From positions 62,001 to 126,000 of the forward strand of contig NZ_ASHR01000025.1 in NCBI RefSeq assembly GCF_000400485.1: a stretch of DNA of 64,000 bases, written 5' to 3'. The notes under the pieces are model-generated. The model made no database searches. It was not told where the DNA came from and saw nothing but the letters and a program-made list of their open reading frames with translations. The stretch comes from Agrococcus pavilionensis RW1. Its GTDB lineage: Bacteria > Actinomycetota > Actinomycetes > Actinomycetales > Microbacteriaceae. Numbering within the stretch: position 1 is the stretch's first letter; the number at the start of each line of letters is the position of its first letter. A program made the position numbers and the translations under genes. This document shows, piece after piece, positions 54,018 to 62,805 of the stretch.

Positions 54018-55235
54018 ATGCGCGAGCTCGACCTCATCCTCTACGGCGCGACCGGCTTCGTCGGCCGGCTCGTCGCCGAGCACCTCGCGGCCGCCGCGCC
54101 CGCCGACCTGCGCGTCGGCCTCGCGGGCCGCTCGATCGAGCGGCTCGAGCGCGTGCGGGCGGGCCTCGGCCCCGCGGGCTCGGAGTGGCTGCTCGCGCTC
54201 GCCGACAGCGGCGACCCCGCGAGCCTCCGCTCGCTCGCGGAGCGCTCGCGCGTCGTCGTGAGCACCGTCGGCCCCTACCTCCGGCACGGGCTGCCGCTCG
54301 CGGAGGCCTGCGCCGATGCCGGCACCGACTACCTCGACCTCACGGGCGAGGTGCTCTTCGTGCGCGAGCTCGTCGAGCGCTGCCACGAGCGCGCCGAGGC
54401 GAGCGGCGCCCGGCTCGTCGTCTCGAGCGGCTTCGACTCGGTGCCCTCCGACCTCTCGGTGCACGTGCTCGCCGCGCTCGCGGCCGAGCTCGGCGCGGGT
54501 GGCCTCACCGACACGACGCTGCGGGTGCGCGAGCTCTCGGGCGGCATCAGCGGCGGCACGATCGACTCGCTCCGCGCGCAGCTCGAGCGCGCGCAAGGCG
54601 AGCCGCGGCTGCGCGCGATCCTCGCCGACCCCGCCGCGCTCACGGGCGGCGTGCCGGTGCGCGCGTCGGCGGATGCGTCGCGGCACTTCCGCGACGCCGA
54701 GACCGGGGAGTGGGCGGCGCCGTTCGTGATGGCCTCGTACAACACGCGCCTCGTGCTGCGCTCGCACGCGCTGCGCGGCCGCGGCTACGGCGATCGCTTC
54801 CGCTACCGCGAGATCGTGCCGACCGGTCGCGGCGTCGGGGGCAAGCTGCGCGCCGCGGGCCTCGCGGCCGGCGTCACGGCGCTCGCCGCCGCGATGGCGA
54901 CGCCGGGCCTCCGGCACCTCGTCGACGCCGCGCTCCCCGCGCCGGGCGAGGGGCCTTCGGAGGAGGTGCGCGAGCGCGGGCGCTTCCGCATGGTCACCTC
55001 CGCCCGCACCGAGCGCGGCGACCGCCTCGAGGCGACCTTCGCCGCGCAGGGCGACCCCGGCTACGCCGCGACCTCCGTCATGCTCGGGGAGGCGGCGCTC
55101 GCGCTCGCGGTCGACGGCGAGCGCTGCAGCCCGACGGGCGGTGTGCTCACCCCCGCGACCGCGATGGGCGACGTGCTCGTCGAGCGCTTGCAGGCGCAGG
55201 GCTTCACGATCGACGCGCGTGCGCTCGGCGGGTAG
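54018..55235 (+). CDS. Saccharopine dehydrogenase-like / trans-acting enoyl reductase family protein
   Basis: A 405-aa NAD(P)-binding protein with the opening LDLILYGATGFVGRLVAEHL, then TVGPYLRHGLPLAEAC, YLDLTGEV and SSGFDSVPSDL, as in the saccharopine-dehydrogenase-like enoyl reductases of mycobacteria. The substrate is unknown; these proteins act on lipids in known cases. It is divergent from hemA and 85 bp ahead of hemE, and is probably not itself a haem gene. Confidence 0.9.
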   Translation: MRELDLILYGATGFVGRLVAEHLAAAAPADLRVGLAGRSIERLERVRAGLGPAGSEWLLALADSGDPASLRSLAERSRVVVSTVGPYLRHGLPLAEACADAGTDYLDLTGEVLFVRELVERCHERAEASGARLVVSSGFDSVPSDLSVHVLAALAAELGAGGLTDTTLRVRELSGGISGGTIDSLRAQLERAQGEPRLRAILADPAALTGGVPVRASADASRHFRDAETGEWAAPFVMASYNTRLVLRSHALRGRGYGDRFRYREIVPTGRGVGGKLRAAGLAAGVTALAAAMATPGLRHLVDAALPAPGEGPSEEVRERGRFRMVTSARTERGDRLEATFAAQGDPGYAATSVMLGEAALALAVDGERCSPTGGVLTPATAMGDVLVERLQAQGFTIDARALGG

Positions 55236-55320
55236 TCGGGCCCGCGTCGGCGGCGCACGCTCATGGCTGGCGCACAGCCAGCGCCAGGTCGGCCAGCCGC
55301 CCGCGTGGGACAATGGAGCA

Positions 55321-56433
55321 GTGACCGCCCTGCCCGAGAACCACCCGCTCAACACGCGCACCGGCGCCTCGCCGCTCGTGCGCGCGTACCGCGGCGACCG
55401 CCCCGAGACGACCCCGGTGTGGTTCATGCGGCAAGCGGGCCGCTCGCTCCCCGAGTACCGCGAGCTGCGCCAGCGCACCGACGGCCCCGACCGCGACATG
55501 CTCGACACGTGCCTCGTGCCCGAGCTCGCAAGCGAGATCACGCTCCAGCCCGTCCGCCGCCACGGGGTCGACGCGGCGATCTTCTTCAGCGACATCATGG
55601 TGCCGCTCAAGCTCGCGGGCGTCGACGTGAAGATCGCGCCGGGCGTCGGCCCGGTCGTCGCCGAGCCCATCCGCACCCCCGACGACGTCGCCCGGCTCGT
55701 CGCGAACGACCCGGCGATGCTCGAGACCGCGCTCGAGCCCGTGCGCGAAGGCGTGCGGCAGACGATCGCCGGGCTCGCCGAGATCGGCGACGGCTCGACC
55801 CCGCTCATCGGCTTCGCCGGCGCCCCCTTCACGCTCGCCGCCTACCTCGTCGCCGGTCGCCCCTCGAAGGACCACCTCGAGGCCCGCACCCTCATGCGCG
55901 CGCACCCCGACGCCTGGGACGCGCTCACCCGCTGGGCCGCCGACGTCACCGGCCGCTTCCTCCGCGCCCAGGTCGAGGAGGGCGCGAGCGCCGCGCAGCT
56001 GTTCGACTCGTGGGCGGGCTCGCTGCCGCTCGAGCAGTACCGCGAGCACGTCGCCCCCGCCTCGCGCCTCGCGCTCGACCGCGTGCGCGACCTGACCGAC
56101 GCGACCGGCGCCCGCGTGCCGCTCGTGCACTTCGGCGTCGGCGCGGGCGAGCTCTACTCGGCGATGGACCTCGACGTCGACGCCGTCGGGGTCGACTGGC
56201 GCGTGCCGCTCGACGTCGCGCTCGAGCGCATCGGCACCGATGTCACGGTGCAGGGCAACCTCGACCCGGCCGTGCTCGGCGCGCCGTGGGAGATCATCGT
56301 CGCCGCGATCGACCACGTGATGCTCGCGGGCTCGGTCGCGCGCGCACACGTGTTCAACCTCGGCCACGGCGTCCCGCCGACGACCGACCCCGAGGTGCTC
56401 ACGCGCATCGTGCAGGCGGTGCACGCTCGGTGA
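55321..56433 (+). CDS. hemE: Uroporphyrinogen III decarboxylase
   Basis: A 370-aa cytoplasmic enzyme that removes four carboxyl groups to make coproporphyrinogen III. Signatures are WFMRQAGRSLPEYRELR and FAGAPFTLAAYLV. The GTG start follows GACAAT by 6 nt, near the leaderless pattern. It leads a chain of six haem genes with 4-bp overlaps (GTGA into the oxidase gene). Confidence 0.98.
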   Translation: MTALPENHPLNTRTGASPLVRAYRGDRPETTPVWFMRQAGRSLPEYRELRQRTDGPDRDMLDTCLVPELASEITLQPVRRHGVDAAIFFSDIMVPLKLAGVDVKIAPGVGPVVAEPIRTPDDVARLVANDPAMLETALEPVREGVRQTIAGLAEIGDGSTPLIGFAGAPFTLAAYLVAGRPSKDHLEARTLMRAHPDAWDALTRWAADVTGRFLRAQVEEGASAAQLFDSWAGSLPLEQYREHVAPASRLALDRVRDLTDATGARVPLVHFGVGAGELYSAMDLDVDAVGVDWRVPLDVALERIGTDVTVQGNLDPAVLGAPWEIIVAAIDHVMLAGSVARAHVFNLGHGVPPTTDPEVLTRIVQAVHAR

Positions 56434-57995
56434 CCGACGACCTCGCTCAGCCCTCGTCGGCGGCGGATGCGTCCGCCGGCCGGAGCGCGCCGACCCACGA
56501 CGCGATCGTGCTCGGCGCAGGCGTCGCGGGCCTCACGGTCGCGCACGACCTCGCGGGCCGCGGCTACCGCGTGCTCGTGCTCGAGGCGAGCGAGCGGCTC
56601 GGCGGCGTCGCGAGCGGCATCGAGGTCGACGGGCTCGCGCTCGACGCGGGCGCCGAGTCGTTCGCGACCCGCGGCGGCGCGGTCGCCGAGCTCGCGGCGG
56701 AGCTCGGCCTCGCCGACGACATCGTCGACCCGAACCCCGCCGGCGCGTGGCTGCAGCTGCCGGGCCGCGCGGTGCCGCTGCCGAAGCAGACGCTGCTCGG
56801 CATCCCCGCCGTGCCGCTCGCGCGCGACGTCATCGACGCGCTCGGCTGGGGCGGGGCGCTGCGCGCCTACGGCGACCGGCTCATGCCCGTGCTCAAGATC
56901 GGCAAGGACGAGGCGCTCGGCCCGCTCGTGCGCCGCCGCATGGGGCAGAAGGCGCTCGACCGGCTCGTCGCGCCGCTCGCGGGCGGCGTCTACTCGACCG
57001 ACCCCGACCTGCTCGACGTCGCGGTCGTCGCACCCGGCCTCAACAACGCCATCACGCGCGCCGGCTCGCTCTCGGGCGCCGTCGCGCTCGTGCTCGAGGA
57101 GCGCGCCGGCGCCGCGAAGCAGGTCGGCAGGCCAGGCTCTGCCGTGCAGGGCATCCGCGGCGGCATCCACCGCATCACCGCCGCCCTCGCCGAGCGCGCG
57201 CGCGAGCACCGCGCGGAGCTGCGCACCGGCGTGCGCGCCGTCTCCGCCGCGAAGACCGCGACCGGCTGGCGCGTGCAGACGGATGCGGGCAGCTTCGACG
57301 CGTCGTCGCTCGTCGTCGCGCTCCCCGAGCGCGAGGCGCGCCGCGTGCTCGGCGACGCGATCGGCCCGGCGGCGCGCGCCGACGAGCCTGGCGTGACCGT
57401 CGAGCTCGTCACGCTCGTGCTCCCCGCGGGCGCGGTCTCGGGCGATCCGCGCGGCACGGGCGTGCTCGTCGCGGCCGACGCGACGGGCGTGCGCGCGAAG
57501 GCGATGACGCACTCGAGCGCGAAGTGGTCGTGGCTGCGCGAGGCCGCCGCGGGCCGCGAGGTCGTGCGCCTCTCCTACGGCTCGGGCATCGCCGCGCCCG
57601 CGACCGAGGGGCTCGACGACGCGGCGGCCGCGGCGCTCGCGCTCGAGGACGCGAAGGCGATCCTCGGCATCGACTTGCCGCAGCCGCTCGCGAGCGCCCG
57701 CGTGCGCTGGGAGCAGGGCCAGCCCTCGTCGATCGTCGGCGCGAAGCGCCGCCAGCAGGCGCTCCGCGACGCCGCGGCCGAGCACGAGAACCTCGAGGTC
57801 GTCGGCGCGGCCGTCGCCGGCACGGGCCTCGCGCAGGTCGTGCCCGACGCGCGCGAGGCGGCCCTGCGCATCCGCCGCGAGCGCTTCGCGATCGCCGGCA
57901 CCCCCTGGACCGAGGACCTCGACGACGAGGCCGCCGCGACCGAGCCGGAGGACGCATCCGGCACCCCAGTGACAGACGGACGAGGAGAGGCATGA
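56430..57995 (+). CDS. hemG: Coproporphyrinogen III / protoporphyrinogen oxidase (FAD)
   Basis: A 521-aa flavoprotein of the HemY/CgoX type. The FAD motif is VLGAGVAGLTVAHDLAGRGY, with EASERLGGVASG following. Together with HemQ it marks the coproporphyrin-dependent pathway of Gram-positive bacteria, in which this enzyme oxidises coproporphyrinogen III to coproporphyrin III. Both ends overlap neighbouring genes by four bases. A 35-residue acidic tail follows the fold. Confidence 0.95.
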   Translation: MTDDLAQPSSAADASAGRSAPTHDAIVLGAGVAGLTVAHDLAGRGYRVLVLEASERLGGVASGIEVDGLALDAGAESFATRGGAVAELAAELGLADDIVDPNPAGAWLQLPGRAVPLPKQTLLGIPAVPLARDVIDALGWGGALRAYGDRLMPVLKIGKDEALGPLVRRRMGQKALDRLVAPLAGGVYSTDPDLLDVAVVAPGLNNAITRAGSLSGAVALVLEERAGAAKQVGRPGSAVQGIRGGIHRITAALAERAREHRAELRTGVRAVSAAKTATGWRVQTDAGSFDASSLVVALPEREARRVLGDAIGPAARADEPGVTVELVTLVLPAGAVSGDPRGTGVLVAADATGVRAKAMTHSSAKWSWLREAAAGREVVRLSYGSGIAAPATEGLDDAAAAALALEDAKAILGIDLPQPLASARVRWEQGQPSSIVGAKRRQQALRDAAAEHENLEVVGAAVAGTGLAQVVPDAREAALRIRRERFAIAGTPWTEDLDDEAAATEPEDASGTPVTDGRGEA

Positions 57996-58699
57996 GCGAG
58001 CAGTCATCGCCCCAGGCAGGAGCGCTGGGCGACGGGTTCACCATCTGGAGCGTGCACCGCCGCGGCGGCGCGGGCGCTGCGGGATCGAGCACCGGCGGAG
58101 CGCCGCTCGCCGACGAGCTCGCGGCGCTCGAGGCCGAGGGCGTCACGACGCGCGGCATCTACGACGTCTCGGGCATGCGCGCCGACGCCGACGTGCTCGT
58201 GTGGATGCACGGCACGGCCGGCGCCGCCACGAGCCCCGAGGCGCTCCAGGCGGCCGTGCGCCGCGTGCGCCGCTCGCGCGAGCTCGCCGGCACGACGATC
58301 ACCTGGAGCGCGATGGGCGTGCACCGCGACGCGGAGTTCAACAAGTCCCACGTGCCCGGGTTCCTCCGCGGCATCGAGCCGAAGCAGTGGGTGACGGTCT
58401 ACCCGTTCAACCGCTCCTACGAGTGGTACCTGCTCGACCCCGCCGAGCGCTCCCGCATGCTCGCCGAGCACGGCCGCGCGGGCGCCGCCTACCGCGGCGT
58501 GGTCGCGAACACCGTCGCGGCGTTCGCCCTCGGCGACTACGAGTGGATCCTGCCGCTCGAATCCGACGAGCTCGTCGAGCTCGTCGACATGATGCGCGAG
58601 CTGCGGGCCGTGGATGCGCGCCTGCACGTGCGCGAGGAGATCCCGTTCTTCACGGGCCGACGGATCACGATCGACGAGATCGAGGAGGTGCTCGCATGA
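57992..58699 (+). CDS. hemQ: Coproheme decarboxylase HemQ/ChdC
   Basis: A 235-aa chlorite-dismutase-fold enzyme that decarboxylates Fe-coproporphyrin III to haem b with H2O2, the final step of this pathway. It has the catalytic-tyrosine block VTVYPFNRSYEWYLL and the proximal histidine in MLAEHGRAG, followed by FFTGRRI near the end. GAGGAGAGG directly precedes the ATG. The first ~45 residues carry a Gly/Ala/Ser-rich linker. It overlaps hemH by four bases. Confidence 0.97.
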   Translation: MSEQSSPQAGALGDGFTIWSVHRRGGAGAAGSSTGGAPLADELAALEAEGVTTRGIYDVSGMRADADVLVWMHGTAGAATSPEALQAAVRRVRRSRELAGTTITWSAMGVHRDAEFNKSHVPGFLRGIEPKQWVTVYPFNRSYEWYLLDPAERSRMLAEHGRAGAAYRGVVANTVAAFALGDYEWILPLESDELVELVDMMRELRAVDARLHVREEIPFFTGRRITIDEIEEVLA

Positions 58700-60012
58700 G
58701 CGAGTCGACACAGGCAGGATCGAGCCAGGCGCAGGGCGGCTGCTGCGGCGGCGGGTGCTGCGGAGGCGCGGCCGTGCAGGCCCAGCCGGAGCAGCAGCAG
58801 GCGGCGCAGCAGGGCCGCCGCGAGACGAAGGCGCCCGCCGCGACCGGCGTGCACCTCGAGCCCGGCGCCGCGGTGCCGAGCGCGACCGAGGCCGCGCAGG
58901 CCGGGCCCGAGCACGTCGAGGAGCCCGTCGCCTACGACGGCATCCTGCTGTCGGGCTTCGGCGGGCCGGAGGGGCAGGACGACGTGCTGCCGTTCCTCCG
59001 CAACGTCACGCGCGGCCGCGGCATCCCGGACGAGCGGCTCGAGGAGGTCGCGACCCACTACCGCCACTTCGGCGGCGTGAGCCCCATCAACGACCAGAAC
59101 CGCGAGCTCAAGGCCGCGCTCGAGGCGGCGCTCGCCGAGGCGGGCCTCGACCTGCCCGTCTACTGGGGCAACCGCAACTGGGCGCCCTACCTCGACGAGG
59201 CGCTGCAGCAGGCGGCCGACGCGGGCGCCTCGAAGCTCCTCGCCATCCCGACCTCCGCCTACTCGTCGTACTCCTCGTGCCGCCAGTACCGCGAGGACTG
59301 GGCCGACGCGCTCGAGGCGACGGGACTGCAGGCGTCGATGCAGATCGACAAGGTGCGCCAGTTCTTCAACCACCCGGGCTTCCTCGCGCCGTTCGTCGAC
59401 GGGGTGCGCGCGAGCGTCGCCGAGGCGCGCGAGGCGGGCTTCGCCGAGGCTGACGTCGAGGTGCTCTTCGCGACCCACAGCATCCCCACCGCCGACGCGG
59501 AGCGCTCGGGCGCACCCGACCTGCACGAGTGGGGGCCGGGCGGCGGCTACGAGGCGCAGCACCTCGCCGCTGCCGAGCACGTGATGGGCGAGGCGGCGCC
59601 GGGTGTCGCGTGGCAGCTCGTCTACCAGTCGCGCTCGGGGCCTGCCTCGCAGCCGTGGCTCGAGCCCGACATCAACGATGCGATCGAGGCGCTGGAGGGC
59701 CGGAAGGCCGTCGTGATCGTGCCGCTCGGCTTCGTGAGCGACCACATGGAGGTCATGTGGGACCTCGACGAGGAGGCGATCGAGACGGCGACCGAGGCGG
59801 GCCTGTGGGTGCGCCGCGCGCCGACGCCCGGCGTCGACCCGCAGTACGTCGGCGCGCTCGTCGACCTCGTGCAGGAGCGGCTCGAGGGCCGGCCGGTCGC
59901 CGAGCGGAAGGCCGTCACCTCGATCCACCCCTGGTACGACGTGTGCCGCCCCGGCTGCTGCGAGAACCCGCGGCTCGGGTTCCGGCCCGCGGTCGCCGGG
60001 CTGCAGCCGTGA
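58696..60012 (+). CDS. hemH: Coproporphyrin ferrochelatase with Cys-rich N-terminal extension
   Basis: A 438-aa enzyme that inserts Fe2+ into coproporphyrin III. The usual fold begins at about residue 80 (YDGILLSGFGGPEG). The [2Fe-2S]-type actinobacterial cysteines are present: one in YSSYSSCRQYRED and a C-terminal CRPGCC. Residues 1-79 are extra: a CC-GGG-CC motif (Cys16, 17, 21, 22), a Gln/Ala run and an acidic linker. Such a stretch could bind iron or haem. It overlaps hemC by four bases (GTGA). Confidence 0.96.
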   Translation: MSESTQAGSSQAQGGCCGGGCCGGAAVQAQPEQQQAAQQGRRETKAPAATGVHLEPGAAVPSATEAAQAGPEHVEEPVAYDGILLSGFGGPEGQDDVLPFLRNVTRGRGIPDERLEEVATHYRHFGGVSPINDQNRELKAALEAALAEAGLDLPVYWGNRNWAPYLDEALQQAADAGASKLLAIPTSAYSSYSSCRQYREDWADALEATGLQASMQIDKVRQFFNHPGFLAPFVDGVRASVAEAREAGFAEADVEVLFATHSIPTADAERSGAPDLHEWGPGGGYEAQHLAAAEHVMGEAAPGVAWQLVYQSRSGPASQPWLEPDINDAIEALEGRKAVVIVPLGFVSDHMEVMWDLDEEAIETATEAGLWVRRAPTPGVDPQYVGALVDLVQERLEGRPVAERKAVTSIHPWYDVCRPGCCENPRLGFRPAVAGLQP

Positions 60013-60950
60013 GCGCGCTCAAGGTCGGCACGCGCGGCTCCGAGCTCGCGATGGCGCAGTGCGCGGCGCTCGCCGAGCGCTTCGACGCCGAGGTCGAGCT
60101 CGTGCCGATCACGACGCAGGGCGACACCGACCGCTCGTCGCTGCAGCAGATCGGCGGCACGGGCGTGTTCGTCTCGGCGCTGCGGGATGCGCTGCTCGAG
60201 GGCCGCGTCGACGTCGCGGTGCACTCGATGAAGGATCTCCCGACGGCACCCGCCGAGGGCATCGAGCTCGCCGCGGTCTCGAAGCGCGAGGACGCCCGCG
60301 ACGCGCTGTGCGCGCGCGACGGGCTCACCTTCGCCGAGCTGCCCGAGGGCGCGAAGGTCGGCACCGGATCGCCGCGCCGCATGGCGCAGCTCCGGCTCGC
60401 GCGGCCCGACCTCGACGTCGTCGACCTGCGCGGCAACGTGCCGACGCGCCTCGCTCGCGCGCAGGGCCCCGACGCCGACCTCGACGCGGTCGTGCTCGCG
60501 CTCGCGGGCCTCAAGCGGCTCGGGCTCGAGGACCGCGCGACCGAGGTGCTCGACGTGATCGACTTCCCGACCGCGCCCGCGCAGGGCGCGCTCGCCGTCG
60601 AGGTGCGCGCGGGCGACGAGGCAGCGCGGAAGGCCGTCGCGCCGACCGACCACGCCTCGACCCGTGCCGCGGCCGACGCCGAGCGGCGCGTGCTCGCCGG
60701 TCTCGAGGCCGGCTGCGCGGCACCGCTCGCCGCGCACGCGGAAGTCGCCGACGGGATGCTCTTCCTCACTGCGTCGGCGTACGCGACCGACGGCTCGCGG
60801 AAGCTCACGGCATCCCACGCCTACACGCTCGACTCGACGAAGCCCGCCGAGCTCGCCGAGGCGGCGCGCGACGTCGCCGAGCGCGCGGTCGCCGAGCTGC
60901 TCGAGGGCGGCGCGGCAGACCTCGTCCACGAGGCGCGCTCGAGCGGCTGA
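60009..60950 (+). CDS. hemC: Hydroxymethylbilane synthase
   Basis: A 313-aa porphobilinogen deaminase. It shows KVGTRGSELAMAQ at the start, HSMKDLPTAPA, the arginine-rich GSPRRMAQLRL, and the dipyrromethane-cofactor cysteine in GLEAGCAAPLAAHA. The GTG start overlaps the ferrochelatase stop. hemD follows 7 bp later. Confidence 0.98.
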   Translation: MSALKVGTRGSELAMAQCAALAERFDAEVELVPITTQGDTDRSSLQQIGGTGVFVSALRDALLEGRVDVAVHSMKDLPTAPAEGIELAAVSKREDARDALCARDGLTFAELPEGAKVGTGSPRRMAQLRLARPDLDVVDLRGNVPTRLARAQGPDADLDAVVLALAGLKRLGLEDRATEVLDVIDFPTAPAQGALAVEVRAGDEAARKAVAPTDHASTRAAADAERRVLAGLEAGCAAPLAAHAEVADGMLFLTASAYATDGSRKLTASHAYTLDSTKPAELAEAARDVAERAVAELLEGGAADLVHEARSSG

Positions 60951-60957
60951 GCCGACG

Positions 60958-61671
60958 ATGCGCGTCCTGATCCCGCGCGGCGGCCGCTGGGGCGACGAGG
61001 TCGCCCGGCTCGCGTCGGCGGCGGGCTTCGAGCCGCTCGTGCTGCCGCTCGTGCGGACCGAGCCGGCCGAGGATCAGGATGCGCTCGGCCGCGCGCTCGC
61101 GCGGCTCGCGGACGGCGGCTTCGACTGGCTCGTCGTGACGAGCCGGTCGACCGTGCCGGTGCTGCCGTCGGTGCCGGGCTCCGTGCGCGTCGCGGCCGTC
61201 GGCGTCGCGACCGCCGCGGCGCTGCGGGAGCGCGGCGTGCCGGTCGACTTCGTGCCGGCGCGGCAGTCGGCGGCCGGGCTCGTCGACGAGTGGCCGCACC
61301 GAGAGGGGAGCGCGCTCTGGCCGCGCGCGCTCGACGCGCGGCCGACGGTCGCCGACGGGCTCCGCCAGCACGGCATGCGCGTGACCGACGTCGTCGCCTA
61401 TCGCACCGTGCCGGCATTCGAGTCGCGGGACCGGCTCCTGGCGGCGGTCGGCGATGCGCCGGTCGACGCCGTGCTCGTCACCTCCGGCTCGATCGCGCGG
61501 GAGGTCGCGCGGCTCGAGCTGCCGCTCGACGCGCGCGTCGTCGCGATCGGGGACCAGACCGCCGAGGACTGCCGGGCGCTCGGCCTGCGCGTCGCGGGCA
61601 TCGCGGCGCATCCGAGCGCCGCATCGCTCGTCGAGGCGCTCACGGCGAGCGCCGGCTCCGCTCCCGCCTGA
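60958..61671 (+). CDS. hemD: Uroporphyrinogen III synthase
   Basis: A 237-aa two-domain enzyme that closes the tetrapyrrole ring. Sequence identity in this family is low; the call rests on the fold pattern (LIPRGGRWGDEVARLA, FDWLVVTSRSTV, AVLVTSGSIAREV) and on its place behind hemC. It is the last haem gene here; hemB and hemL, often next, are missing from the window. Confidence 0.93.
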   Translation: MRVLIPRGGRWGDEVARLASAAGFEPLVLPLVRTEPAEDQDALGRALARLADGGFDWLVVTSRSTVPVLPSVPGSVRVAAVGVATAAALRERGVPVDFVPARQSAAGLVDEWPHREGSALWPRALDARPTVADGLRQHGMRVTDVVAYRTVPAFESRDRLLAAVGDAPVDAVLVTSGSIAREVARLELPLDARVVAIGDQTAEDCRALGLRVAGIAAHPSAASLVEALTASAGSAPA

Positions 61672-61799
61672 CCGCGCTTGCTCGGCGCCAGCGGGTGCGG
61701 AACCGCCCGATCGGTGCGGGCATACCAGCACCCCGGAGGCGGTAGCGCACCGGTCGCGATTCGATGGATGCTCGGGGCCGGCTCGCGACCTCGGCCGCG

Positions 61800-61805
61800 T
61801 AGCCT
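61800..61805 (+). promoter_or_regulatory. Leaderless-type -10 for the YbaK gene
   Basis: TAGCCT is followed by 6 nt and ATG at 61812. Confidence 0.55.
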
Positions 61806-61811
61806 TGGGGC

Positions 61812-62288
61812 ATGGCCGAGTCGAACCCCGCCCTCGACGCGCTCGCCGCCTCGGGGCTCGAGCACGAGATCACGCGGCACGGCAGGGTCGGCTCGCTCGC
61901 CGAGGCCGCGGCCGCGCGCGGGGTCGAGCCCGCAGCCATCGTGAAGACGATGGTCGTGCGGCGCGGCGAGGGCGACCACTTGCTCGTGCTCGTGCCCGGG
62001 GACCGCGCGATCGCGTGGCCGAAGCTGCGCGAGCTACTCGGCGTCAACCGGCTCTCGATGCCCGACGCCGACGTCGCGTTCGAGGTCACCGGCTTCCGCC
62101 GCGGCACCATCACGCCGTTCGGCACGACGACGCCGCTCCCGGTGATCGCCGACGAGCGGATCCTCGGCCGCCGGGTCTCGATCGGCGCGGGCGCCCACGG
62201 CGTCGCCGCGACGGTCGACGGCGACGCCCTCGTCGCGCACCTGGGCGCCCAGGTCGCCGACGTGACCGATCCCGAGCCGCCGCGCTGA
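61812..62288 (+). CDS. YbaK/EbsC family aminoacyl-tRNA deacylase
   Basis: A 158-aa member of the YbaK/ProX editing family that clears mischarged tRNA (Cys-tRNA-Pro and similar). Conserved features are AAIVKTMVVRRGEG with the key lysine, VPGDRAIAWPKLRELLG and the GFRRGTITPFG loop. It has its own leaderless-type promoter. Confidence 0.93.
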   Translation: MAESNPALDALAASGLEHEITRHGRVGSLAEAAAARGVEPAAIVKTMVVRRGEGDHLLVLVPGDRAIAWPKLRELLGVNRLSMPDADVAFEVTGFRRGTITPFGTTTPLPVIADERILGRRVSIGAGAHGVAATVDGDALVAHLGAQVADVTDPEPPR

Positions 62289-62315
62289 CACATCCGCCCT
62301 GTCCGCAGCGGCAGG

Positions 62316-62588
62316 TCAGCGCTCGTCGCGCTCCGGCAGCGCGCGCAGCACCGCGAGCACCTGCTCGGCGGGCATCTCGCACGGCTTGAGCCGCGTGCCG
62401 CCGCTCGTGCGCCACACGTTCGCGCTCATGCGCGCCCGGCCGCCGAGCTCCTCGCCGTCGATCGTGCTCGAGCGACCGCCCGCGCGGTCGACACGAGTGA
62501 TGCTCCACGCGCGGCCGTCGATCTCGAAGCGGCTCTCGCCGAGCGGGACGCGGTCGACGAGGGCGTCGAGCTCCTCGTCCGCGGCCAT
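62316..62588 (-). CDS. Small hypothetical protein
   Basis: A 90-aa protein, MAADEELDALVDRVPLGE at the start, with mixed charge, no hydrophobic segment and one cysteine. I do not recognise the family. It is convergent with the YbaK gene, and its start lies 32 bp from the promoter of the ABC-F gene on the other strand. Confidence 0.7.
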   Translation of the reverse strand: MAADEELDALVDRVPLGESRFEIDGRAWSITRVDRAGGRSSTIDGEELGGRARMSANVWRTSGGTRLKPCEMPAEQVLAVLRALPERDER

Positions 62589-62619
62589 GGCGACCAGGGT
62601 AGCCCCGCGAGCCCGACCG

Positions 62620-62648
62620 TTGCCGATGCGCGGAGGTTCCGGTACCGT
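62620..62648 (+). promoter_or_regulatory. Promoter of the ABC-F leader
   Basis: TTGCCG (62620-62625) and TACCGT (62643-62648) are spaced 17 bp, the best -35/-10 pair in the window. The transcript would have a leader of ~150 nt before the ABC-F start. Confidence 0.55.
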
Positions 62649-62707
62649 CGCCTGCGCAATCGTCGGCGGTGTCAGCGCCGGCGCACTTCGCTCGAGGAGA
62701 CCAGAGC

Positions 62708-62743
62708 ATGACCGACAGCACGGGAGCCGCGACTCCGCGCTGA
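62708..62743 (+). CDS. Leader peptide upstream of ABC-F (11 aa)
   Basis: ATG at 62708 follows GAGGAG and encodes MTDSTGAATPR before TGA. Antibiotic-inducible ABC-F genes often have such a leader whose stalled translation frees the downstream ribosome site. GGAGACC (62696-62702), beside the leader's own ribosome site, can pair with GGTCTCC (62797-62803) over the ABC-F site. Confidence 0.45.
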   Translation: MTDSTGAATPR

Positions 62744-62805
62744 CCCGACGGCACACGCACCGTCGACGCATCCGTCAGCGCATCCACGCTCTCGGAGGTC
62801 TCCGC

